From: Glycine soja
Lineage: Eukaryota; Streptophyta; Magnoliopsida; Fabales; Fabaceae
Assembly (NCBI RefSeq): GCF_004193775.1
Contig: NC_041011.1
Coordinates: 43,717,167 to 43,781,166 of the forward strand
DNA: 64,000 nt
Reading direction: 5' to 3'
The notes under the pieces are model-generated. The model saw only the letters and a program-made list of their open reading frames with translations. It was not told the DNA's origin and did not search any database. The stretch's first letter is position 1. The number at the start of each line of letters is the position of its first letter. Of the stretch, positions 35,401 to 47,400 are shown one piece after another. Made by a program: the position numbers and the translations under genes.

Positions 35401-38400
35401 GTGGCTGTCAAATGTGGTAATCTTGTTAATTTGTTTGCTTTTTTCCTTGAAATTTATATTTGGATGTGTGACCACATATTTTTTTTGATTGCTTATGATG
35501 CATAGGGAGAAATCAGACAGGCCTTTCCGTTGCCTTGATTGTCAGTATAGGAGGGAACTTGTTAGAGTATATTTGACAAATGTAGAACAAATTTGTCGGC
35601 GTTTTGTGGAGGAGAGAAGAAGCAAGCTTGGGAAGTTGATAGAGGATAAAGCTAGGTGGTCAAGGTTCTTGTGCTCTCCTTTAAAAGTTTCCCTCTTCAG
35701 ACAGACATATGTAATCTATAATGTCACATAATGTATGCTGGAATTTTTATCTTGCTCCTAAGTGTCACCTAATGAAAGTCTGGATCATCAAATTACTTAT
35801 TTTCACACTTCCAGATCAAAAATGTTACTTTAATACTTGAACTGAAAAATTTGAATTAGTTCCCCTTCAATCTGGAAAGGAGAAAAAATGTTAGCCATAT
35901 TGGGAAAAAGATACAGAAGGGGAATGAATTTCACAGTCAAAACTCAAATCTAATAGGTGACCATGGTCTGATGTATTATGTAGTCTGCCTATTTCATGTG
36001 TATCTTGAAATGTATGTTATATCCTATTTGAAATTAAATTTGATATTTTGTTTTTATTGGAATGTATACTGTTTTGCTATTCGATATAATGTATTACCAT
36101 TCATTGCTACTTATGTCAGACCTTTAAGTTGTGGTGCCTTATTTTATTGGCTGATCAATTGTTAATATGCATGCAGCTTCTTTACTTTCTGGCGGGAAAT
36201 TGACCAAACTTCTAGGCACCACATGTCTAGGGAGAAGACAGATGTAATTTTGAAAGTAGTTGTAAAACACTTCTTTATAGAGAAAGAAGTTACTTCTACT
36301 TTGGTAATGGATTCCTTGTTTAGTGGATTGAAGGCTCTTGAGGGCCAGACCAAGAGTAAAAAAGGTAGGGTGAAGTTGTTGGATGCTGAAGAAATACCAG
36401 CACCAATAGTTCATGTCGAGAAAGATATGTTTGTATTGGTGGATGATGTTTTACTGCTACTTGAAAGGGCTGCAATAGAACCACTGTCTCCTAAAGATGA
36501 GAAGTGTCCTCAAAACCGTACAAAGGTAAGACATAGAATTATATTTGCAAGAGTAACAAGGAATTATTCGTTGACACCTCATAGATGGTGATATGGTTGA
36601 GCATTGATCCCGTTGAAATGTGATGGTATTAGGGTGAGAGTTTTTTGAGGATGAAGTTTGATAAAAGACAGTAGAGCAGAGTCTGTTTATTGAGGTCAAA
36701 ATCAGGGGGAAAGGAAACTGAAATTGTGCTACTATATTCTGAATTACAGTACTTATAAGATTGATTTTCACTCAATTGCTACTGCATCAGCCAGTCATCT
36801 GAACTAATAACCTAAAGAGTTCTTTGGTTTATGTTTTTGCTGCTTGGTTGTTTCTGCTTCTGTTTCATATTTCTTGTGGCTCTTGTTCCATAATTTCAGA
36901 ATGATTACACGTGTTTTAAATTGCTTTGAAGATTTATAAATTGAAGAATAACAATTTTGCAATTTTTTTCTTGAAACAATTTCTCATTGTAAAATTTGTT
37001 TTTGTTTGGATTTTGCTACAGGATGTCACTTGGAGTCAAATTACATAGATTGGTAATTAGTTATTAAATTACTTTAATTTTAAATGGGATCTAATATTAA
37101 GGGCCTATTTATTTAAGTTTGAAAAAGTGATTTTATGATAAGGTCTTTATTTATAATTTTGGGGCTTATGAGAAAGAACTACAACTTTTTTTATGATTTT
37201 TTTGGACACCCCCCCCCAAAAAAAAGATCAATTTTCTTATAATAAAACTTAATTAAAAAACTTTTTTTTTCTTTTGAAAAAAAAAACACGAATGGGTCGA
37301 AATGATATTAAGTTAATTTTTTTCAATGTTAAAAATTAATAGGGATATTTCTTAGTTACTTTTAAAACTTATTTTGTCCCCCATAGGGTAGCTAAGCTAC
37401 TAAGTCAAATAGAAAATTGATTTTGGAAGCAGAAGCATATTTTCCAACCCTTTGATCCAGTAATGGAGGTACAAATAAATAGTAGTTCGTATATTGTGCA
37501 TGGTTGACATTGTTGATTTTACCATTTGCTGCACCACTAACTGAAGTATTTATTTCCTTTGCCATTTGAATTTAGTTTGGATTCATACTTTATTTGTGCC
37601 ATATTTCTGTATATGTATTATCTTACTGACATTAATGCAGTATATGCATGCTTTAATAGTTAAGATATATAGTTTAAAAAGAAACACGTTTGGCTTAGTT
37701 AAACTTGTGGATATATATATTACACTTCTTCAATGGCATCTCCAGTAACTTGGGGGATTATAAGTGCAATGAAGTGTATGGATATGGTACTTTTGGCTTT
37801 ACTGTTTTAGAATCCAGTCAATCCACTAAGAAACCTTTTTCACTTATTTTTGCAGGATGGAAATTCTGGAGAGGATTTCAATAAAGATTCTATAGAGCGT
37901 GATGAAAGGCGCCTGACAGAATTGGGTCGTAGGACTTTGGAAATATTTGTCCTTGCCCATATATTCAGGTAGTAGTCGCAATTGTTTTGCAATGAATTCA
38001 TAGTGTTCATGTTTCTCAGCTTAATTGCTCGTGCATATACTTTTTACTTCCTTATGAATCAAGTTTTGGAGTCCTCCTGCATAATTCACAAGAGATTGTG
38101 ATTTACATGGCATCTAAATCCTGGATATTTTTTTAAATCACTTGGAAATAATTTCATCTGTTTTTGATGTTGTGTTCAACTTTTGATTTTGATGGTATCT
38201 AGTTCTTAATAGTTTGCGATTACATGGCATAGCGCCTATGTAATTTCAGACACTATGCCAAGAGGTTGCCGTGACCATTCTTTTTAAATTGCAAGATTGT
38301 GTTAGTGTTTCTAAGTTTCTTTCAGAGTCATTAAGTCATTGCTCGTATGTACTCCTCTTTTGGAATTTTGAACTTCTCTTCTTATCTGGTAAAAGATACA

Positions 38401-41400
38401 TGCTCTTTAATTGTTGATGAGAAATAAGCTATTACGAACTTTGCTACAAACATTCTTGTTTCTAGCTGATGACATAACACTGTGAAGCTTGAGCACTTTT
38501 GCTTGTTTGCTATGCTGAGTGAAATTCCTGATACTTAGAATGTGAGACTAATTGCATTACCATGAGGCGAGATATGTAGCTAGCAGTCGTTTGATGGCCA
38601 ATTGTTTCAGATGGTTTTGCAATTATAAATTTGGGTTCTGTAAGGTTTATCCTCACAAATGTAGTGCAATATAATTTGTACTAAAGTGAATAATATTTCA
38701 TAAATTATCCACCTTGCAATATTGCCAATGGAGAATAAAAAATTGTTTGAACTACGGAAAGATTGAGAAGTTCCTAATGGTAATGTCCATATATGTAACC
38801 TACCTGGAAGTTAAGGAGAGGCATGATTTTTTTTTTACATGTAGGTATTAGATATGCATCAATTTAGATAACCTAATGCTCCAAATTATGGGCAGGCCAG
38901 TTTTTGATGTTTTGTAGATCAATTTAAGTTTAAATATGAGAGGGAGAGAAGGTAGAGAGCGAGAGAGAGGGAGAGAGGGTAGAGAGCGAGAGAGAGGGAG
39001 AGACACAGGGAGGGAGGGAGGGAGAGAGGGAGAGGCAGTGTGAGTGTGAGAGGACGTTCTCGAGGGAAACACAAAGAGAGTGAGAGAACACGGCGTGACC
39101 GGAGATGGAGCAGAAGCCATGGAGACCACAGTCAACACCGGAACTCTGCAAGGAAGCTGGAAACAGGCAACGACGAGGTAAGCAGACACATTATCAACGA
39201 CGGAGAATGGGCTGAAGTCACTCATAGGAGGAACAAGATCAAGGCAGTTAGTAGAACCCAACCACGTACCAAAACCCATCAACGATCCGATGGAACAGTA
39301 TCTTGGAGAAATAAGGCAGATGTCACAACGTTCTATTTCTGCAGATTCCCGTCATGGGTAACTGAGAAAGACCTGTGGCAAACTTTTCAAAAGTGGGGTA
39401 AAGTATGGGAGGTGTTCATCCCCAAGTCCAAAAACAAAGGGGGTCACAGATTTGGTTTCGTGAGGTTTAAGGAAGTTGCAGACGAACTGGGGCTTGAAAG
39501 ACATCTTGACAACAACATTTTCTTTGATGGAATGAAAATGTTTGTCAATCGCCCCAAATTCCAAAGGGGCAGGGTCGTCTCTAGTCACCATAACCATAAT
39601 ACTAGGCGTGGAACTGATAGTATAAAAGGGGTGGATAGGTGCAGTTATGGAGCTCATGTAGTAAACGTCAATGGTGGTAGAATTCGGTCCTATGCTGAGG
39701 TGGTTCGTATGTCATCACCGGGAGCGAGTATTCTATGTAACCAGACGTCAGCTTTTCCCCAACCACCAAAGGATGGGATGAGACCAATGGTCATCAATAC
39801 AAACACCGAGCAGAAGGAGTGCATACAGAGGGCTTGGGTGGCACGTTTAAAAAACAGGGGCATGTTTGACAGAGTGGAGGAGGAATTCAAATGGACGATT
39901 GACCCTGATGTTACCCCTTGCTATTGGGGTGATGACTGGATAATCTTCCTTAACTTGCAGGACACTAAGGCCAATCAACTGCTGAACGAGGAGTCGACGA
40001 ATGGATCCACACCTATCCTGGATCTTCAAAAATGGTCTAAGGATATTAGACCAACGCACAGGATGGCGTGGGTTCTATTGTGGGGGTTGCTGCCGCATGC
40101 CTGGGAGCCGGAGTACATGGGACAGGTGGTGGCGGATATGGGTGAAATGGTTGAGGCCCACGAAATGGTGGAGCAGCGGCGGCGAATCGACGTCGCAAAA
40201 ATCCTTATTAGGACGAAGATGAAACCGGGAATCCAGACGGAGCTGAAGGTGGTTGTGGATGGCGTTGAACATGTTGTTCATGTGGTTGAGGATTTAACCG
40301 GAATAGGAGACACGCAGTCATTAAAGCAACCGGTCACCTGGTTCCCTCCATCGCTGTTCTCGACGGAGCCAAACAGCCCTGCCACTGTTGGAGTCGACAC
40401 CCTCGGGGCTGACTCTACGTGTGTCCTCTCGGACGGCAGTCCCGACGCCGGAGACGGAGGCTTCTCCATTAACGGGAAGCAACCACAACCTTTCCAAACA
40501 CCCAGGGACCAGTGGTTAAAAACCAGTGGTTGGCGCCGCTTGGACCGGTCCTTCAGTGACAACGTCCATGCGGACGACCCACGGGGTGACAGCAATGCCT
40601 CGAACAGCTACACGACCGTTGGAGTGGATGTGCAAAATGACAATGGTCAAACGTTGTTAAAAAGGAAAGCTTTTAATGCTATGTTCCAAGGGGACAGAAG
40701 GGATACTACCCATTTTCGTGCTAATCCAGTAAACAGGCCTATGGGTCCTAATCAGGAGCAGCACAGACACCCACCTATGGAAGCGTCTGCAGAAGTAGCC
40801 CCAGAAGGTCAACAGGAAAAGCAAAGCTCGCAGCCAGTCAATGAGCCTTCCTCTGGTCAGCCCGTAAACAGGGATGGTATACCCCTTAGTCATCCCAAAT
40901 CGCGTCTGGAAAAGGAAGATATGGGCCTCGGACACCTAGGCCCAAATACTAATGTTGCTACCAGATTTTATGTTAGGAGAAAGGAACGTGGAGATTATAC
41001 TAGGCAGGCCCACACCATCCCCAAATCAGACCTGGACCCACCCTCACCCACTAAACTCACCCCTAATCACAAAAGGAACATCATCGAGGGGCAGACCTCT
41101 AAAGCCTATACCATGGTTTCTTTTTCTAATTATCAGGATAATAACCCTGATCAATTTAATCCTCATACTCTGCAGAATCAGTGTGATCTAGCGAAGCAAA
41201 TGGGTTTGACCCACGGGGAGGACATACAAAGAATGATGCATGATATGGAAATTAGGGACAAAAAGGTAGCAGAGGAGATGGGAACTAAATTGGCTCAATC
41301 ATGATCATTCTTTCCTATAATTCTCGGGGCCTGGGCAGGGGTATTAAGTGGACTGCCATTAGGAGAATGAATATGAAGCATAAGGTGGATATTGTGTGCA

Positions 41401-44400
41401 TCCAGGAAACTAAAAGGGTTTCCTTCGATAAAATTATTTGCCAATCTTTGTGGGGAGATTCTTCAGTGGCTTGGGACTTTGTCCCTTCAATCCAAGCCTC
41501 AGGGGGCTTGCTTTGCCTGTGGAATAATTCTGCTTATCAGGTAGAGCGGAGGGTCAAAGGGGCCAATTTCCTAATGCTGGATGGTAAGTGGACCGTAGAT
41601 GATCAACGGGTGTATGTGGTCAATGTATATTCTCCTTGTGACCTAGCTGGGAAAAGAACCTAATGGGATGAGTTGAGGCATCTCAAGGCCTCGGATCCCA
41701 ACGGCTTATGGTGTTTTCTGGGAGACTTTAACACCATTAGGAGTCAGCAGGAGAGAATTAGTGCATCTCAGAGGAATGCTGCCACCTCAGATATTTATGA
41801 GTTCAATGAGTGGATATCTGAGTTGGAGCTTCAAGATATCAGATGTTATGGTAGCAGCTTTACCTGGTTCAGGCCAAATGGCAGTGCCAAAAGTAGACTT
41901 GATAGATTTTTGGTGTCTGATTCATGGCTGTGTTTGTGGCCCGATACTTCTCAGCATGTCCTCCATAGAGATTTCTCTGATCACTGCCCAATCATTTTGA
42001 AGACAAAGATGGTGGATTGGGGTCCTAAACCCTTTCGGGTTGTGGACTGCTGGCTTAAACATAAGGGATACCATTCAATGGTTAAAGAGGCTTGGAGTGC
42101 AGACCATCAGGGTGGGTGGGGAGCTGTTGCCCTTAAAAACAAGCTGAGGAATTTAAGACTCTCTATAAAGCAGTGGTGTAAGGACAAGGGGGACATTAAA
42201 GCCATCAGAATTCAGAACCTGAAGCAGAAATTATGTGACATGGAGACCTTAGCTTCCAATAGAACTCTATCTGATCTTGAAGTTAAAACCAAGAGAGCCT
42301 TGCAACAAGAGTTGTGGGATATTTCTACTGCGTATGAATCCCTATTGAGGCAAAAGTCTAGGGCTAAGTGGATCAAGGAAGGTGATAGTAACTCAGCCTA
42401 CTTCCACAAGATAATAAACTTCAGAAGAAGCTCTAATGCTGTCCACGGTTTTCTTATTGAAGGTGCTTGGGTGCAGCAGCCTAATCTAGTTAAGACTGAA
42501 GCTGCTAATTTTTTTCTTCAGAGGTTCACTGAACAGAACACAGCTAGGCCCACCTTGGATGGGGTTTACTTTCCCACTATTGATCAGAATCAATCACAGG
42601 GGCTGATTGCTCCTTTCTCTGATTTAGAACTTAAAGATGCTGTTTGGGGTTGTGATGGTGATAAATGCCCGGGGCCTGACGGTTTTAATTTTAACTTTAT
42701 TAAGGAGTTCTGGGGGCTGCTTAAACCTGAGTTCAGGAGATTTGTGGATGAATTCCATGCTCATGGAACTTTCCCTAGAGGAAGCAATGCCTCTTTTGTG
42801 GCCCTAATCCCCAAGATATCTCAACCTCAGTCTTTAAATGACTATAGGCCCATTTCTCTCATTGGCTGTATGTATAAAATAGTTGCCAAACTGTTGGCAA
42901 ACAGGTTGAAGCTACTGCTGCCAAGTCTAATTGATGAAAGGCAGTCAGCCTTCATAAAAAACAGGCATATCCTCCATGGAATTGTGATCCTCAATGAAGT
43001 GGTAGATGAAGCTATTAAGAGAAAGAAGCCTGCTATGATCTTTAAGGTGGATTTCGAAAAAGCCTATGATTCAGTATCTTGGGCTTTTTTGGACTATATG
43101 CTGCAAAGATTAGGTTTTTGCCTGCAATGGAGAAAGTGGATTTCAGCCTGCCTTCACTCAGCTACAATATCTGTCCTTATAAATGGGAGCCCTTCAAAGG
43201 AATTTGTCCCTTCTAGGGGTTTGAGGCAAGGGGATCCTCTAGCCCCCTTGCTCTTTAATATAGTGGCTGAGGGTCTTACCGGTATGATGAGAGAGGCTCT
43301 TAACAAAAATCTGTATAGGAGTTTTCTGGTTGGGAAGCAACAGGTGCCTATAAATATCTTGCAATATGCTGATGATACAATCTTCCTTGGTGAAGCCTCT
43401 TGGGATAATGTCCTTGTGCTGAAATCTATGCTTAGAGGTTTTGAAATGGCCTCGGGTTTGAAGATTAATTTTGCCAAAAGCCAATTTGGGGCTGTTGGGG
43501 TGCAGGCCAATTGGGTCCAGGCAGCAGCTGCTTTTCTGAACTGTAGGCACATGGACACCCCTTTCAAGTACTTGGGCATGCCTATTGGAGTTAAACCTTC
43601 CAGTAGGATGGTGTGGGAACCATTGATTAATAAGTTTGAAGCCAAGCTCTCTAAATGGAATCAGAAAAACTTATCAATGGGAGGCAAGATTACCTTGATA
43701 AAGTCTGTCCTGAATGCACTTCCTATATATCTCCTATCTTTTTTCAAGATACCCCAAAGTATTGTTGATAAGCTGGAGTCTCTCCAAAGGAACTTTATGT
43801 GGGGGGACAACCATCATCATAAGAAAATTTCTTGGGTAAAGTGGGAGGTGGTTTGCCTACCAAAGAGTGAAGGGGGCTTGGGGATAAAGAATCTGTCCAA
43901 GTTTAATGCAGCGCTGAGGGGTAAGTGGATTTGGGATCTGGTCTCTAATCACAATCAGCTGTGGGGCAGAGTTCTAATATCCAAATATGGAGGGTGGTCA
44001 GATTTGAAGTGGGGAAGAGATAAAGGGTGGCAGTCCCAATGGTGGAAGGACCTTAGGAAGCTTTTCCATCAGCCTGATTTCAACATCATCCAGCAGAACA
44101 TGGCCTGGAAGGTTGGTTGTGGGGATCAAATTAAATTCTGGCAGGATACCTGGTTGGGTGAGGGATGTACTCTTCAGCAAAAGTACAACCCCCTTTACAT
44201 TATCAGCAGACAACAGCATCTCTCAATTTCTAAAATGGGGAAGTTTTCTCAAGGTGCATGGATTTGGGATCTTAAGTGGAGAAGGCACTTGTTCGACCAT
44301 GAGCACGAATTAGCAATAGCCTTCATGGATGACATCTCAGCTATGCCTATCCAGCAACATTTACAGGACTCTATGCTTTGGAAAGCTGAACCTAATGGTT

Positions 44401-47400
44401 TATACTCTACTAAGTCAGCCTATAGGCTCCTGATGTCCTCCATCAGCCCTGTTCCACACAGAGATATTCTCCAGAATTTGTGGAAGCTCAAAATCCCCCC
44501 GAGGGCTGCAGTGTTCTCTTGGAGGTTGTTGCTGGATAGGCTTCCCACCAGGGCCAATCTTCTCAGGCGAAATGTTCATATCCAGGACACCCTATGTCCT
44601 CTATGTGGGACGCATCAGGAGGAGGCTGGGCATCTGTTTTTCCACTGCAAGATGACAAGGGGAATGTGGGGGGAATCCATGAATTGGATCCGGGCTATTG
44701 GTGCTCTCTCAGCTGATCCTGCTAGTCACTTTATCCAATTCTGCAATGGATTTGGTGCAGGGAGCAAGCACAGCAGAGTGTGTGGATGGTGGATAGCTTT
44801 ATCCCTTACCATTTGGCAGCACAGGAATTCTTTGATTTTCAAGGGGACCCCGTTTGACCCTCATAGAGTGATGGATGAGGCTTTATTCCTTGCCTGGTCC
44901 TGGTTAAAAGCTAGAGACAAACATTTCAATACCCAATTTAACCACTGGTCTACCAATCTACAGGAATCTTTTGGATAAGTTTTGTTTTCTTTTTGGTAGG
45001 GGCTTGTGTGGGCTTTTGCTTTGTTGGGATCTGTTTTGTTGGGATCTGTTTTTGGAAGGTGGCACCATAGATGTACTGTATTACTTTCTTAAGTACCTCT
45101 GGTACTGACTAGTTATTTAATAAATCTATATTTGCCTTCCAAAAAAAAAAAATTTAGATAACCTAATTATTTAATTTCATGGGTGCAGTAATAAAATTGA
45201 GGTTGCCTATCAGGAAGCTGTTGCTCTGAAAAGACAAGAAGAACTCATCCGTGAAGAAGAGGCTGCATGGCAAGCTGAAAGTGATCAAAAAACAAAACGT
45301 GGGAGTGAGAGGGAAAAGAAGTCCAAGAAAAAACAGGTCCAGAACACATTGAAACTGGATTGTCAAGGGATTTTTAGATATCTGAATGTTGATTTCAGTC
45401 ATTTCACAGTTGCTAACTTGCTGTGCAATGTCTGGCTCTCTTGTTAGCAAATTAGGTTCTTGTTTGATTGTCTGTCACAGTTTGAAATGACATTAACATT
45501 GCGTTTTAGAAGTCAATGAAGTGGCAAAATTAAATCATTCTCATAAATTTCGCCACAAAAGATAATTAAACTACAGAGCATGCATCATTGTAGATGACAA
45601 CTGTTATGAGATATTGAACACTTTGTCAATTAGGTATAGTTGGTAAATGTCACCACCAATGTCTTACTTTTTTTAACATGGATTGATGAAGTCATCTAAT
45701 TCCAGATATCTCATTTCTACTATTCCATGTGATTTTGTATACTGATCTCCAGGCTGAAGTGATGTGGAATTTTACGTATTTGGATTCTTTCTTTCTAATA
45801 AATAGCTTGTTTGGATACACTTAAATTTAAGGGAAAATCCCCCTCAAAACAAAAAAGTCTGACAAATCATTTGATATAAGTATTTTGAAGGCATATTAAG
45901 TTTTTCCACGCACACTTGTCTATACTTATGTGTGAGGTGCATGCTTAAGATCTCTTCCTTACTTACCCAGCCTTCTATAAATTGCTTTAGGTGGATATCT
46001 GATGCAACATAAGAATTAAGAAGTAATAAAAGCAAAGCAATAACGTACCAAAAAATTCAAGCAGAACAAAAGGAGAGTAATTAAGAAAGCTAGGAGATTT
46101 AAGTAGAACATTAGAACTTTGGGTTTAGAACCCTAGAGAAAGCTTTAGACCAGAAGTCTTGTTACTTAAAACTGATTAATAGCTTACCACTTTGGGGAAG
46201 ACTTATGCTTCTGTTACTTTCTTTTGATTTATTGATTATTATCATTTTGAAATTCTGACAAAATATTTAAGTTTATGAACAACTAACAAACTGGTTGATT
46301 TAGTCAGTATCTGGCCAACCCATTCAGCACTCTTTGGATATTGTTAATCAATAACCTCCCTTTGAGCTAAATTTTCCAAAATTGGATGTAATTTTGCTAG
46401 CAATTCATAACCCGTAATGCTCCCAGGATGTTTTCTCTTGACATCTGCTTGCTATTTTTGGGATAAATTGATGTATGTGCATGTGGTAGGGAGTTTTGTT
46501 GGTTGATTTTCTTTATAATTGTTGAGAGATATTCCTTTATTTTCACTACAGGCCAAACAAAAACGTAACAACCGAAAAGGAAAGGACAAAGAGAGGGAGG
46601 AGAGGACTGCTGCGTCGGTACCTGACAAGAACCAAGACAATGCTGTTGATGAGAAAAATGATTCTAAAATGGAGGAAGCTCAAGCTGTGTCTGAAAAGCC
46701 TGATGCCATGGAAGATGTTTCTGATATGTCTGACTCTGTAGATGGAGTTGCTGAAACGCTTCAGCTCGATTCAGAAGATAGAGATGCTAGTCCTGTTAAT
46801 TGGGATACCGATGCATCAGAAGTTAATCCTCCAACTAAGGCTAGAAACAATGGCATAGATGATGTTTCAACCATGCAAAATGGAATCTCTGAGAAAAGGA
46901 GCAGTTCAGTGATAGATGATAGTTCTTCAACATGTTCTACTGATTCTTTGCCGTCAGTAGTCATGAATGACCCCCACAAGGGAAACTCCTTTTCAAATTA
47001 TAAAGTCCAAAAGTCACCTAGCAGGTGTGTATTTCTTTGTGTGTGTGGAATGATATCAATGATGGCTCATGTGTTAATGCGATATGACACTTTTTCTCTG
47101 TAGAGGTAAGAACCGAGGCAAAACATCATCTGATGTGGGTAGTTGGACAAATGAAATAGATAGTCAGCCATCTGGTTCTGCAGCAGATGCTGGGGATTTT
47201 AATGATGAGTCTGGAAATGGTAAGATTGGCAAATCTGAGTCCGAGGTTGCTGTAATCTCCTTACAAGATCGGTTGAAGTGGGCTGAGAAGCATGTTGTCA
47301 GAAAGGTTGTCTCATTTCCTCCCTTGGTGGAAATACTAACTAAATTATCATAAGTTCTTATCTAAAGCTTATCTATTCATGACTTTCTGTGATTATGAAA

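Larger units (their letters stand above)
38878..45150 (+). mobile_element. Near-complete L1-type LINE (non-LTR retrotransposon) inserted in intron 8
   Basis: The element is 6273 bp long. It has a short leader with a GA/GGGA tract (38936-39035), ORF1 (39040-41304), ORF2 (41301-44978), a roughly 170-bp 3' UTR and a terminal A tract (45141-45150, merging with the A's of the target copy). It is flanked by a perfect 17-bp direct repeat, AATTTAGATAACCTAAT. It has the same orientation as the host gene. The only clear lesions are one in-frame stop early in ORF2 and the absence of an ATG for ORF1. The identical duplication and the long open frames indicate a fairly recent insertion. Confidence 0.95.
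37969..45188 (+). other. Intron 8 of the TRAF-like gene, enlarged by a LINE
   Basis: The donor is TTCAG|GTAGTA (37969) and the acceptor TGGGTGCAG|TAAT (45188/45189). Without the 6273-bp LINE and one 17-bp target copy, the intron would be 930 bp. Only 21 bases separate the downstream target-site copy from exon 9. Confidence 0.93.

Noticed and set aside
38848..39282. 144-codon minus-strand ORF rich in Ser/Pro/Leu
   Set aside because: It is the antisense translation of the purine tract in the LINE leader and ORF1. Low-complexity sequence produces the long frame.
43154..43645. 163-codon minus-strand ORF
   Set aside because: It is antisense to the reverse transcriptase part of LINE ORF2, whose sense frame has clear motifs.
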